A stretch of DNA of 64,000 nucleotides. It comes from Orientallactaga sibirica. Taxonomy: Eukaryota > Chordata > Mammalia > Rodentia > Dipodidae. Shown here in pieces: positions 39,723-49,335 of this stretch; positions within the stretch are counted from its first letter, which is position 1; each line of letters starts with the position of its first letter. The stretch is taken from NCBI GenBank assembly GCA_036365145.1, contig JAEOAD010000040.1:14917501-14981500 (forward strand), written 5' to 3'. Made by a program: the position numbers and the translations under genes. The notes beneath the pieces were generated by a model. The model was not told the origin of the DNA, ran no database searches, and saw only the letters and a list, made by a program, of their open reading frames with translations.

Positions 39723-40539
39723 AGCTTCTAAAAAAAAAAAAAGAAAAAGAAAATAATGTGCAGTCTGCTCATGTAATTTTGTTCTTAAGTTTTAGTCCAA
39801 GTTATAACCACCTTATGTACTTGAGTTCGCAGGACAGCTATGAGGACAGATAACTCCAGTAGGCCCAGAACCTGTACATTTCATACTGTACACTTTGATT
39901 GGCAGCTTGGGAAAGGTGGTTAGAAAAAGTCGTGATTTGCACGAGTAGAGCAGTCAGGAATGGGTCCATGACCCTTTGAAAAACCCCGTAAAGATGTGAC
40001 TGCATATTCCAGTCTCATCAGGCCAGGAATGTCTCCGTTTGAAAGGAATGCCAGACCCTAACTAATCCACTAAGCCTCTCCCAAGTGACAGACCTCTAAA
40101 TTATCAGGGGTGAAGTCTGTTTAAAGACAAGAAAATCTATCTGAGGACAAATCTTGGAAACTAGGTTGGTTCCGAGGTTTTCTTTCTGCAAAGGCCTTTG
40201 AAGGAGCACCTCGGTGGATTCTGCCCATGTGCACAGAACCAGGCAGACAAACTGGGGACGTTTTAGCGAGGTCCTCAGGTCCACCCCGCCTGAGGAGAGA
40301 GTGAGGACTCCCTCCTGTCCCTTAGTAAGTTGATCGCACAGATTCCACGGTGACCTAAGTAGGAATGGTTAGTGCCCTGGCATCGGGTGAAAAGACTGAC
40401 ACAAAAGATTTTACATTGAAAAGTTATGAGCCAGTGGAAAAAATGAAAGGGAGGAAATAATGTAAAAATCCATAGTTTCTGGGGATTGATGATAGAGCCC
40501 AGTACTGAAATGCTGGCTAGTTAAGAGAAAAGCAGTACT
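39723..40539. other. ~0.8 kb unique sequence
   Basis: No repeat or coding support. Confidence 0.4.
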
Positions 40540-40683
40540 GAGTTGGTATATTTCTTTTTTTGTTGTGTTTTTTTTGTTTGTTTGTTTTTGGTTTTTTAAG
40601 GTAGGGTCTCACTCTGGCCCAGGCTGACCTTGAATTCACTATGTAGTCTCAGGGTGGCCTCAAACGAGTTGGTATATTTCTTT
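40540..40683 (-). mobile_element. truncated B1 with 18-bp TSD
   Basis: Body ends 'cagggtggcctcaaac', so the 5' half is missing. A perfect TSD 'gagttggtatatttcttt' lies at 40540-40557 and 40666-40683, so the truncation occurred at insertion. Confidence 0.96.
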
Positions 40684-40726
40684 ATGAAATATGAAGTTTT
40701 AGTTAGACCAAAGAGAAGGAAACTCC

Positions 40727-40929
40727 TTTATTTTTTTTTTTTTTTTTGTTTTTTTTTTTTTTGTTGTTGTTTGCTTGTTTTGTTTTCTTCCTGAGGTAGG
40801 ATCTTGCTCTAGCTCAGGCTGACCTGGAATTCACTATGTAGTCTCAGGGTGGTTTCGAACTCATAGCGCTCCTCCTACCTCTGCCTCTTGGAGTGCTGGA
40901 GTTAAAGGCGTGTGCCACCACACTGGGCG
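40727..40929 (-). mobile_element. B1 SINE with long T-rich tail
   Basis: T-runs and (TTG)n, 'cctgaggtaggatcttgctctagctcagg' to 'gccaccacactgggc'. 'aggaaactcct' flanks both sides. Confidence 0.94.
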
Positions 40930-41940
40930 AGGAAACTCCTGTTTATAAGATAAAATATACATTTGTTTCTAAAAGCTAAGGTGATTAAAAAAAAATCCCA
41001 GCAAGTACCTTTATTTGAAATGTATATGAAATACTCAATACTAAGTTCTTGAGTCTATACAGTGCTCCCCTTGTCAGAGTTCTTTCTCCTGGGTAAAGGT
41101 TGTTGGCAGTAGAGCTGAGCTGTTGGGGTCAGACTCGGAGAAAAGGCAGTTTACAGTGTTAATTGATGAAGCCAAGTGGGGACAGAAACTAAAGGGAGGT
41201 GTTTTCTCTCATTTGGGTAAGAGTGGTGTTTGGAGGGTGTTAGGTGATGGGCAGGCATCTTGATTGAAGACTTATCTTTCTCTTTTCATCCCCAAGCTCC
41301 TTCTCTGACCACAGGCCAACCGCATTTCAATCACCAGCAGTCCCAGCTGGGCAGAGCTACCACACGCTTACTAAACAGCGCCCCCTGACTTGGCGTCCCA
41401 GGGGCTCATCCTGCCTGCTCTGGTGTAGAACAGAGGGTTACCGTATTTCCTCAGCTACTGTCTCCCTAAGCCTTGAATCCACAAGGCCAGACTGCCAGAA
41501 CACCACAATCCCAGTCCCCCGCTTGATAGTCCAAAATAACAAATTCCGGGCAGGCATCCTTCAAGTGTAACGATGAGGATTTGGAGCCTGCCAAACACAA
41601 ATGCTGACTTAGAGCAGTTCTAGGAATCCCTCAGGGCCTTAGATAAGTCTTAGGGTTTGGAGACATTTTCTATGGCCAGGATTAAGCCATTGCACGATTA
41701 AATGAGTAAATAGGAAGCTTGGAATTGCTGGCGTCTGGGGGACGGTGGGTTCTATGCACTGGGGCACCGGAATAAGCTAGGCACTGGGCCTGTCTGAGCC
41801 ATGAAACGGTGAACTTCCATCTGACAAAACACATTTTCTACTTTGACTTTGAATTTAAGTCAACAAAGACAGAAAATATGTGGGAAATGCGGTCATTGCA
41901 AAGGAAGGCTTACAGACTGTTCTGCTAACCAAGGAGAGCC
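40930..41940. other. ~1.0 kb unique sequence
   Basis: The longest repeat-free island. No coding signature. Contains the CTCF-like motif at 41376. Confidence 0.45.
41376..41387 (-). promoter_or_regulatory. candidate CTCF site outside SINEs
   Basis: The minus strand reads CAGGGGGCGCTG, preceded by 'cgccaagt'. This matches the CTCF core CAGGGGGCGC and partly the upstream GCCA. Motif only. Confidence 0.45.
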
Positions 41941-42064
41941 TTTGTTTTTGTTTGTTTGAGATAATGCTTCACTATGTAGCTTGGGCTGGCCTGGAACTTG
42001 CAGGAATCCTCCTGCCTTAGCCTCCTGAGTGCTTAGATAATGGGCTTGTGCCACCACGTCCGTC
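41941..42064 (-). mobile_element. old B1-like
   Basis: 'ttgtttgagataatgcttcactatgtagcttgggctggcctgg' to 'gccaccacgtccgtcc'. Confidence 0.75.
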
Positions 42065-42280
42065 CATTTTAAAATATTTTTTATGTATTTGCAATCAGAG
42101 AGCAATAGAGAGAAGAGAGACAGAGATAAAGGGCACACCAGGGCCTCTATCTGCTGCAAATGAACTCCAGATGCATGCACCCTTTGTGCATCTGGCTTTA
42201 TGTGGGTCCTGGGGAATCTAACACTGGATCAGTAGGCTTTACAGGCAACTGCCTTAACTGTTGAGCCATCTCTTCAGCCC
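42065..42280 (-). mobile_element. DIP-like SINE
   Basis: 'ttttaaaatattttttatgtatttgcaatcag' to 'gagccatctcttcagccc'. Confidence 0.93.
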
Positions 42281-42289
42281 TCTATGTGA

Positions 42290-42328
42290 CTATTTTAAAT
42301 ATATTTTATTTATTTGAGAAAGAGAAAG

Positions 42329-42372
<44 letters not shown>

Positions 42373-42529
42373 GGAGAATGGGCTCACCAGGGCCTCCAGC
42401 CACTGCAAATGAACTCCAGACTCATGCTCCCCCTTGTGTATCTGGTTTTACGTGGGTCCTGGAGAATCGAACAGGGATCCTTTGGCTTTGCAGGCAAACG
42501 CCTTAAATGCTAAGCCATCTCTCCAGCCC
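42290..42529 (-). mobile_element. DIP-like SINE
   Basis: (GA)n of ~20 units, 'ccagggcctccagccactgcaaatgaactcc', 'gctcccccttgtgtatctgg', ends 'taagccatctctccagccc'. Confidence 0.94.
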
Positions 42530-43436
42530 TAACTACTTTAAACATTCATTCTTCCCTGTCCTTCTTATTTATCCATGTCTCCTCTCTCTCTTTTTTTTTT
42601 TTTTAGCCAGATGCACAGATTTCTGAAATTGGGGGAAATAAATATTCTCACTGAGTGAGGAAGGATCTGTGAGTTGCTGTTAGATGTTCTCGTGTTCTTG
42701 GACATCTTCTCCAGCCTTGAGAAGCTGGCCAGGGAAAGGGACTATGCAGTTTGGGGGATGGACACCCCACTATTTCCGGTGCTCACTCACCTTTGAGCTG
42801 TGACCAGCTGCTGACATCTAAAGCAGGAAGGAAGGATGTTACGGCACAATAAAAGGTGCCGGCCAATAACCCCCTATTGGTGATTGGTCATGCTTTTCTG
42901 GACCCTGCCGGGCTTTCCCCCATTTTTACCACCAGACCCATGGCGGGCCTCCGCTCACACAGCCTGGCCACCATAAAGGCGCATTTGTTCCAGACATAAG
43001 CATCACTCCTGACGCAACCTCCACCTTCTCTTCAACAAGAAGACCCCAGGAATCCAGGCAATCACAGTAACAACGAGAACAAAATCCTACTGGGTAGCTC
43101 CATTACCCTGGGAGACCTGGTCTGGGATGGAGGGTCCAGGTTCCCAGGAAGGAATATCTTCCACTGGCGCCACAGTTGCTGGAGAAACAATGCTGAGGAC
43201 TCCCTGGACGCCTGCGTTGTGCTTGTTGATTTGTGGCTCCTGAGCCCCCATGTGGAGGGGGTGTGAGACTCGGAACTATCAGCTCCGGAGCCGTGCATGC
43301 CTGCCAGACCCCTGACTTTTCTGGGGAGCAGTCCAGAGGTCCTCATTTCCAGGACAGAAGAAAAATGTAGTGATGGCAATTGTCAGAGCTGTGCAGGTGG
43401 GTGTCTCGCTCATAGCCACTCCCCCCAAATTAGTTC
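42530..43436. other. ~0.9 kb unique, relatively G+C-rich sequence
   Basis: No SINE. Contains several CpGs, a CCAAT ('ggccaataacc') and 'attggtgattggtc'. The minus frame at 43062-43379 has no recognised homologue. Confidence 0.4.
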
Positions 43437-43600
43437 TCTCTCTCTCTCTCTCTTTTTTTGGTTTTTCAAGGTAGGGTTTCACTCTAGCCCAGGCTGACCT
43501 GGAATTTACTATGTACTCTAAGGGTGGCCTCAAACTCACGGCGATCCTCCTACCTCTCCTCCCAAGTGCTGGGATTAAAGGTGTGCACCACCACACCTGG
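43437..43600 (-). mobile_element. B1 SINE
   Basis: (CT)n, 'ggtttttcaaggtagggtttcactctagcccagg' to 'gcaccaccacacctgg'. It has 'tacctctcctcccaag' (missing 'tgc'), shared with the next B1. Confidence 0.95.
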
Positions 43601-43975
43601 CCCAAAAATGATTCTCTATCATGAGGCCTCTATTTATATTTTATTTATTTATTTATTTTTATTTTTTGTTTTGTTTTTCTCACTCCAGCTCAGGTTGACC
43701 TGGAATTCACTTTGTATTCTCAGGGGTGGCCTCAAACTCACGGCGATCCTCCTACCTCTCCTCCCAAGTGCTGGGATTAAAGGTGTGCATCACCACACCT
43801 GGCCCAAAAATGATTCTCTATCATGAGGCCTCCATTTATATTTTATTTTTTGTTTTGTTTTTCTCACTCCAGCTCAGGTTGACCTGGAATTCACTTTGTA
43901 TTCTCAGGGGTGGCCTCAAACTCACAGCGATCCTCCTACCTCTGCCTCCTGAGTGCTGGGAGAACGCCACCATAC
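43601..43975 (-). repeat. 202-bp tandem duplication of B1 plus flank
   Basis: 'cccaaaaatgattctctatcatgaggcctc' recurs at 43601 and 43803. Both units contain a B1 beginning 'gtttttctcactccagctcaggttgacctgg' with 'tattctcaggggtggcc'. Copy 2 of the B1 ends differently ('gctgggagaacgccaccatactcggc'). Confidence 0.95.
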
Positions 43976-43982
43976 TCGGCAT

Positions 43983-44150
43983 ATTTTATTTTATTTATTT
44001 ATTTTGGTTTTTCAAGGTAGGGTCTCACTCTAGCCCAGGCTGACCTGGAATTCACTATGTAGTCTAAGGGTGGCCTTGAACTCATGGTGATCTTCCTACC
44101 TCTGCCTCCTGAGTGCTGGGATTAAAGGCATGCACCACCACGCCCAGCTG
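43983..44150 (-). mobile_element. B1 SINE
   Basis: 'ttttggtttttcaaggtagggtctcactctagcccagg' to 'gcaccaccacgcccagct'. Confidence 0.95.
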
Positions 44151-44156
44151 GCATGT

Positions 44157-44351
44157 TTTATTTTTTAATTTTTATTTATTTAGTTATGAGAGAGAGAGAG
44201 AATGAGAATGGATATGTCAGGGCCTCTAGCCACTGCAAACAAACTCCAGACCCATGAGCTCCCTTGTGTATCTGGCTTCTGGGGAATCAAACCTGAGTCC
44301 TTAGGCTTCACAGGCAATCTCCTTAACTGCTAAACCATTTCTCTAGCCCAA
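44157..44351 (-). mobile_element. DIP-like SINE, deleted
   Basis: 'ttttttaatttttatttatttagttatgagag' to 'taaaccatttctctagccc'. 'tacgtgggtcc' is missing before 'tggggaatc'. Confidence 0.92.
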
Positions 44352-44359
44352 GGCCTCCG

Positions 44360-44450
44360 TTTAAATCCCAGCCCTGACACTTCCATGATATGTGTAATCC
44401 TGAGCAAAACGGAGGTCTGTAAAGGTTAAGTGACTTTCTTCTTCTGGGTC
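44360..44450 (+). mobile_element. MIR fragment
   Basis: 'aaatcccagccctgacacttccatgatatgtgtaatcctgagcaaa' follows the MIR sense pattern ('aatcccggctctgccacttactagctgtgtgaccttgggcaa'). Confidence 0.65.
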
Positions 44451-45407
44451 TAAGGGACAACACATACACGGATCCTGAGGTCGGAATAGGCATTGCCTAC
44501 TGGTCCTTGTTTCAAAATGAAAAAGAGCAGTAAGGACGCTCGGAAGTCAGATGGGCGCATGGGTACTGCCCTTTCCTCACTCAGGTCTCCTTCCTTTGTG
44601 CCCCATGCCACTGTCCATTTCGCTTGGAAATGATCTATTTGTCTCTTGTTACTGCCTAGTCAGCTGAAAACGAAACTGCATGACCTCAATGATTTTATTC
44701 CAACGTAGTGTTCTCAATGCCTGCCTCAAGCAGACACATCCCAACCCCCCTCAGCTGAAGCCTGTGGGGCCAAGGGTTTTGGGAATTAAGAATGTTCCAG
44801 AACTCAGAAAGGTCACATGGTACATATCACTCTGTTACACGCACACTCACTCAGAATCTGGGCCTGTATCCCATAGCCTATTTCACTTGCCCATCTACTG
44901 TGAAACAGGCGGATTACAGGAATAGTTACGTTGAGGAGGAACAAAAAGGACTCAGAGCAACCTTGATTAGGCTCGGGCCAGGATTGCCTGTACAAAGAGC
45001 TGGCTGCCAACTTTGAGAAAATGCTACTTTTTTTTTTTTTTTTCAGAGCTTTTTGGAGTTTGGAATTGCAAATAAAGGAGCTTGGATCTGCAACTAATTA
45101 GTGCATGTTGAGTGTATAAGTTAACACATGTGGCCAAGGCCTCCTATGTGCCCAGGCACTGTGACAAGGTTGGCTTTACAATAAAATAAAACAGGCACAT
45201 TCTTCACAGCTCATGCCTGCGGAGAACACAGCCAGACAAACAACGGGGCTTTGCCACATTTCAAATCAGGTACCCTCCTCTAAGGACAGCGGCCTGCAGT
45301 TTTCCCAATTCCCAAACAATGTCGAACAACCTACCCTGCCCCACACGCAGCCCATCTTTGTTCCCAAGGAAGTCAGTATTGGACTTGGAGAGCCTGTTTG
45401 AATTCTT
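44451..45407. other. ~0.95 kb unique sequence
   Basis: Only a T-run at ~45028. No coding support. Confidence 0.4.
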
Positions 45408-45474
45408 CTACGCTGGAGATTGAACCCGGGCTCTTATTCATGTGAGCAAGGCAAGAGCCCTGTCAATGTGCCAC
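45408..45474 (-). mobile_element. ID-like fragment
   Basis: 'acgctggagattgaacccgggctcttattcatgtgagcaaggcaagagccctgtcaatgtgcc'. Confidence 0.6.
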
Positions 45475-45544
45475 AATGAGTTTGGGTTTATGGACTCGTT
45501 AGTGTGACAAAAGAACCTGGAATGGGAGAGGGACAGGGAATTAT

Positions 45545-45905
45545 TTTTGCATGTTTATATGTGTGTGGCATGCACGCATATGTGCATGCATGTTTATGTG
45601 TGTCTGTGGAATGCATATATGTGTGTATGCATGTTTATAGGTGTGTGTATGGCATGCACGTGTGTATGAATGTTTATATGTGCGGCATACATGCATGTTT
45701 ATGTGTTCATATGTGTGCAGTATATATGTATGTGTGTATGTTTATATGTGTGTGGCGTGCATGCATGCATGTTTATGTGCATGGAATGCACATGTGCGTA
45801 TGCATGTTTGTATTTTTATGGGTACATGTAAATACATGTGCATATATATATTGCATGTGGAAGCCAGAGGTTGATATCAAATGTCTTACTCAGTTGCTCT
45901 TCATC
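45545..45905 (-). repeat. GT-rich degenerate minisatellite at a B4 tail
   Basis: 'catgttta(t/g)...gtgtgtg..gcatgcac' recurs every ~26-40 bp about eight times, then 'gtggaagccagaggttgatatcaaatgtcttactcagttgctcttc'. That last part is the reverse of a B4 tail ('...cctctggcctccac'). The 156-aa frame across it (Cys/Met/His/Tyr/Val repeats) is an artefact. Confidence 0.85.
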
Positions 45906-45908
45906 CCA

Positions 45909-46080
45909 TTTTATTTATTTATTTATTTATTTTTTTGGTTTTTCAAGGTAGGGTTTCACTCTAGTCCAGGCTGACCTGGAATTCACTATGTAGTCTCAGG
46001 GTGGCTTTGAACTCATGGCGTTCCTCCTTCCTCTGCCTCCCGAGTGCTGGGATTAAAGGTGTGCGCCACCACGCCTGGCT
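45909..46080 (-). mobile_element. B1 SINE with (ATTT)n tail
   Basis: 'ttggtttttcaaggtagggtttcactctagtccagg' to 'gcgccaccacgcctggct'. Near consensus. Confidence 0.95.
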
Positions 46081-46094
46081 CTTCGTCTTATTTT

Positions 46095-46210
46095 ATTTTG
46101 TTTTTTTTTTGTTTTTCGAGGTAGGGTCTCACTGTAACCCAGGGTGGCCTTGAACTCACAGCGATCCTCCTACTTCTGCCTTCCGAGTGCTGGGATTAAA
46201 GACGTGCATC
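46095..46210 (-). mobile_element. internally deleted B1
   Basis: 'tttttcgaggtagggtctcactgtaacccagg' joins 'gtggccttgaactcac', missing 'ctgacctggaattcactatgtagtctcag'. Confidence 0.9.
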
Positions 46211-46415
46211 ATTTTATTTTTTTAAGTGAGCTTATTTATTTGCATGAGAAAGCGAGGTTAGGTGTGCCAGGCCTTTTGCCATTGCTGACAAACTCCAGAT
46301 TGTAAGCACCACGTTGTGCATTTGGCTTTGTGTGAGCACTGGGGAGTTGAAGCCAGGCTGGCAGGCTTTGCAAGCAAGTGTAGCCACTGGACACTGTCCA
46401 CAGCCGCACCATCAT
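46210..46415 (-). mobile_element. diverged DIP-like SINE
   Basis: 'ttttaagtgagcttatttatttgcatgagaaag', 'gccaggccttttgccattgctgacaaactcc', 'ggctttgcaagcaagtgtagccactg'. The promoter end is degraded. Confidence 0.85.
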
Positions 46416-46431
46416 AGTTTTTGCTGTTTTT

Positions 46432-46642
46432 TTCAAAAAATATTTTCATTTATTTATTACAGAGAGAAAAAGACAGAAAGAGAATGAGTATGGGTGTGTC
46501 AGAGCCTCCAGTCACTGCAAACAAACTCCAGATGCACGTGCCACTTTGCATGTCCTGGCTTTACCTGGGTCTGGGGAATTGAGCCTGGGCTGTCAGGCTT
46601 TGCAAGCAAGTGCCTTTAACCTCTGAGCCATCTCTCCAGCCC
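46432..46642 (-). mobile_element. DIP-like SINE
   Basis: 'aaaaaatattttcatttatttattacagagag' to 'gagccatctctccagccc'. Confidence 0.94.
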
Positions 46643-47100
46643 TTAGTTTTTTGAGATATGGCCTCACATGTAGTAGACTAGCTAGCCAGCGAGCCCCAGG
46701 AATCTTCTGTCTCTGCCTCCCTGGTGCTGGGATTACAGGCATGTGCTGCCATGCCTAGCTTTTTCATTTTTAAAATTTTTTATTTTTTAAAAAAATTTAT
46801 TTTCATTTATTTATTTATTGGAGACAGACAGAGGGGGAGAGAGAGAGAAAGAGAGAGAGAACGAGCACGCCAGGGCCTGTAGCCACTGCACAGGAACTCC
46901 AGATGCATGTGCCACCATGTGCATCTGGCTTACGTGGGACCTGGAGACTCGAACCTGTGTCCTTAGGCTTCACAGACGTGCACCTTAACCGCTAGGCCAT
47001 CTCTCCAGGCCATGCCTGGCTTTACTATGGATGTCAGAGATTGGAACTCAGGTCCTCATGCTTATGTGGCAAGCGCTTTACCCACGGAGCCCCCACCCCA
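46643..47100 (-). mobile_element. B4 SINE split by a DIP-like insertion
   Basis: A reversed B1-like part (46643-46763, 'gtgctgggattacaggcatgtgctgcc') and a reversed ID-like part (47018-47100, 'ggaactcaggtcctcatgcttatgtggcaagcgctttaccc') flank the SINE. 'catgcctagcttt' and 'catgcctggcttt' form the TSD. Confidence 0.75.
46775..47010 (-). mobile_element. DIP-like SINE
   Basis: 'ttattttttaaaaaaatttattttcatttatttattg' to 'taggccatctctccaggcc'. Confidence 0.94.
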
Positions 47101-47387
47101 GCTCCAGGACACTGAGTTTTCTTTCCAGACTTTCTTTGTTCCTTTCCTCCCAGCAGGCCACAGTGCCAACCCAGCCAGAGGCTGGCTGTTCTTCAGAGGC
47201 CACCGATTCCAGGTAGAAATGCTAGCTGGTCCAGTGCTAGGTATGGCATAAGGGAAGGAAGGCATTGGGGCTCCCTGTTTCATCAGCAGCTTCTGTCAAG
47301 GTAGCCGAGGTAGGATGCTGACTCGATTATTCTGTGATGCTGCCATTGCTCTTCAGAAACCCAAGGACTGTTGATCTTTCTCTGCTG
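47101..47387. other. unique sequence
   Basis: Nothing recognised. Confidence 0.35.
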
Positions 47388-47388
47388 G

Positions 47389-47419
<31 letters not shown>

Positions 47420-47502
47420 CTTTTCTTTTCTTTTCTTTTCCTTTCCTTTCTTTTCTTTTTTCCTTTTTCCTCCCTCCCTCCCTCCCTCCCTCCCTCTCTC
47501 AC

Positions 47503-47555
<53 letters not shown>

Positions 47556-47616
47556 TCTCTTTCTTCCTTCCTTCCTTCCTTCCTTCTTTCTTTCTTTCTT
47601 TCTTTTTTTTTTTTTT
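47388..47616. repeat. polypyrimidine tract (TTTTC)n-(CCCT)n-(CTTT)n
   Basis: About 230 bp of C+T. It forms the tail side of the next reversed B1. Confidence 0.97.
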
Positions 47617-47754
47617 TTTTGAGGTATGGTCTCTCTCTAACCTAGGATGACCTGGAATTCACTATGTAGTTTCAGGCTGGCCTTGAACTCACAGCAATCC
47701 TCCTACCTCTGCTTTATGAGTCCTGGGATTAAAGGTGTACACCACCAGACCCAA
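47617..47754 (-). mobile_element. B1 SINE
   Basis: 'ttgaggtatggtctctctctaacctaggatgacctgg' to 'acaccaccagaccc'. Confidence 0.92.
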
Positions 47755-47755
47755 G

Positions 47756-47942
47756 AGGGAGAGAGAAAACATGAGAATGGGTGCACCAGGGTCTCCAGCC
47801 ACTGCAAAAGAACTCTAAATTCATGCACCACTTGGTGCATTTGGCTTTTGTGGGTACTGTGCATCTGTCTTGTGTGGAGAGTTGAACCGGGATCATTTGG
47901 CTTTGCAGGCAAATGCCTTAACAGCTAAGCCATCTCTCCCCA
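47756..47942 (-). mobile_element. DIP-like SINE
   Basis: 'gagggagagagaaaacatgagaatgggtgcaccagggtctcc' to 'taagccatctctccccaa'. No AT-rich tail remains. Confidence 0.9.
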
Positions 47943-47978
47943 ATTTTTTTAATTAGATGTTTAAATAAATATGTTCTG

Positions 47979-48045
47979 CAGTTACTTGTCATTGCTGGGA
48001 CAAACACAGGACCAGAAGCAGCTTATGTCTAGCTAAATGGATGTA
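47979..48045 (-). mobile_element. old repeat fragment (same family as 48484)
   Basis: 'gttacttgtcattgctgggacaaacacaggaccagaagcagcttatg'. Confidence 0.4.
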
Positions 48046-48099
48046 TTATGTTCATTAAATTGCCCTCTACATATTTATATTTATGCCTATGCATTTTAA

Positions 48100-48315
48100 T
48101 TTTTAAAAATATATTTTATCTATTTATTTATTTGAAAGAGAGAAAGAGACAGAGAGAGAAAGAGAGAGAAGGAGAGAATGGTCATGCCAGGGCCTGCAGC
48201 CACTGCAAATGAGCTCCAGATGCATGAGCCCCTTGTGTGGGTACTGGGGAATCAAACCTGGGTCCTTAAGCTTTGCAGGCAAGTGCCTTACCCACTGAGC
48301 CATCTCTCCAGCCCT
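48100..48315 (-). mobile_element. DIP-like SINE
   Basis: 'aaaaatatattttatctatttatttatttgaaagag' to 'gagccatctctccagccc', with a deletion in 'gagccccttgtgtgggtactgggg'. Confidence 0.94.
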
Positions 48316-48482
48316 TATGCCCATGTATTAATACAATTCTCACTTTTGGTTCGAGCAGCTTCTCATCATAGTGCTGAGAAGTGACGGTGAAGTGTTCAGT
48401 TAGACATCTATATAGCACTTCCCAAGGTTCAGGAACCATTGCAGATGAGGTGGCGGAAAGACCGTAAGAGCCAAAGGATAGT
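48316..48482 (+). mobile_element. L1 3'UTR fragment (sense)
   Basis: Reverse complement of the L1 3' sequence at 29842-30060: 'cccatgtattaatac', 'cttttggtt', 'gagaagtgac', 'ggaaccattgcagatgaggtggcggaaag', 'gtaagagccaaagga'. The second large duplication begins inside it, at 48431. Confidence 0.8.
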
Positions 48483-48483
48483 G

Positions 48484-48745
48484 TTGCAGCCAGCGTCAAG
48501 ATGCTGGGACGAACATCTGACCAGAAGCAGCTTATGGGAGGAAAGGGTTTATTTCAGGCTTACAGATCCAGAGGAAGTTCCATCAGGACAGAAAAAAGAA
48601 ACACTAGCAAACTTCAGCAAACATTAACAGCCAGAACTCCAAACTGGTCTGAACACACCTTTGAGCAGGACTCCAATCTGCCCCCAGTGATATGCCCCCT
48701 GTAGCAAGGGTCTGCCTGGTAGGGGCTCAAGCTGCAAGCTCAATT
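48484..48745 (-). mobile_element. old interspersed repeat
   Basis: 'gatgctgggacgaacatctgaccagaagcagcttatgggaggaaagggtttatttcaggcttacag' through 'agcaagggtctgcctgg'. Same family as 2047 and 47979. Name unresolved. Confidence 0.45.
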
Positions 48746-48912
48746 ATTTATTTATTTATTTATTTTTGATTTTTCAAGGTAGGCTCTCACTCTAGCTCAG
48801 GCTGACCTGGAATTCACTATGTAGTCTCAGGGTGGCCTCGAACTCACGGTGATCCTCCTATCTCTGCCTCCCGAATGCTGGGATTAAAGGCGTGTACCAC
48901 CACGCCCGGTGC
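48746..48912 (-). mobile_element. B1 SINE with (ATTT)n tail
   Basis: 'gatttttcaaggtaggctctcactctagctcagg' to 'accaccacgcccggt'. 'gcaagctcaat' and 'gcaaactcaat' flank it. Confidence 0.95.
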
Positions 48913-48919
48913 AAACTCA

Positions 48920-49130
48920 ATCTTTAACAAAATTATTTATTTATTTGAGCGAGAGACAGAGAAAGAGAGAAAGAAGCAGATAGAGGAAACGGGCACGCCA
49001 GCAACTGCAAATGAACTCCAGACACATGCGCCACCTTGTGCATCTGGCTTAAGTGTGTCCTGGGGAATTGAACTGAGGTCCTTTGGCTTTGCAAGCAAAT
49101 GCCTTAACCACTAAGCCATCTCTCCAGCAC
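48920..49130 (-). mobile_element. DIP-like SINE
   Basis: 'aattatttatttatttgagcgagag' to 'taagccatctctccagcac'. 'cagggcctcc' is deleted ('acgccagcaactgc'). Confidence 0.94.
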
Positions 49131-49204
49131 TCAGTGTATGTTTTTTTTTTTTTTTTTCTGCACTCCTAGGAAAAGTCTTCTGTCCCTGGCTCCATCTGGC
49201 AGTC

Positions 49205-49335
49205 AGCATCAATGTGCTGGGATTACAGAATCCCAGAAGCCTGGCGTCTGCTCTCTTACATGGGGTCTAGGGATTGAAGTCTGCTTCTCCAGCTTGAGCT
49301 ACAAGCTCTATCCACTGAGCCGTCATGTTGCCCCA
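49205..49335 (-). mobile_element. B4/ID-like old SINE
   Basis: 'aatgtgctgggattacagaatcccagaagcctggc' then 'gggattgaagtctgcttctccagcttgagctacaagctctatccactgagcc', reversed B1 then ID order. Confidence 0.55.

Noticed and set aside
43062..43379. 105-codon minus-strand frame in unique sequence
   Set aside because: No recognised homologue, no clear splice sites, and part of it overlaps another equally open frame. Kept only as unique sequence.
45504..45974. 156-codon Cys/Met/His/Tyr/Val-rich frame
   Set aside because: Translation of the GT-rich minisatellite; composition reflects repeated TGTATG/CATGTT units and it ends in a B1.
47334..47645. 103-codon Phe/Leu/Ser-rich frame
   Set aside because: Microsatellite translation, not a protein.
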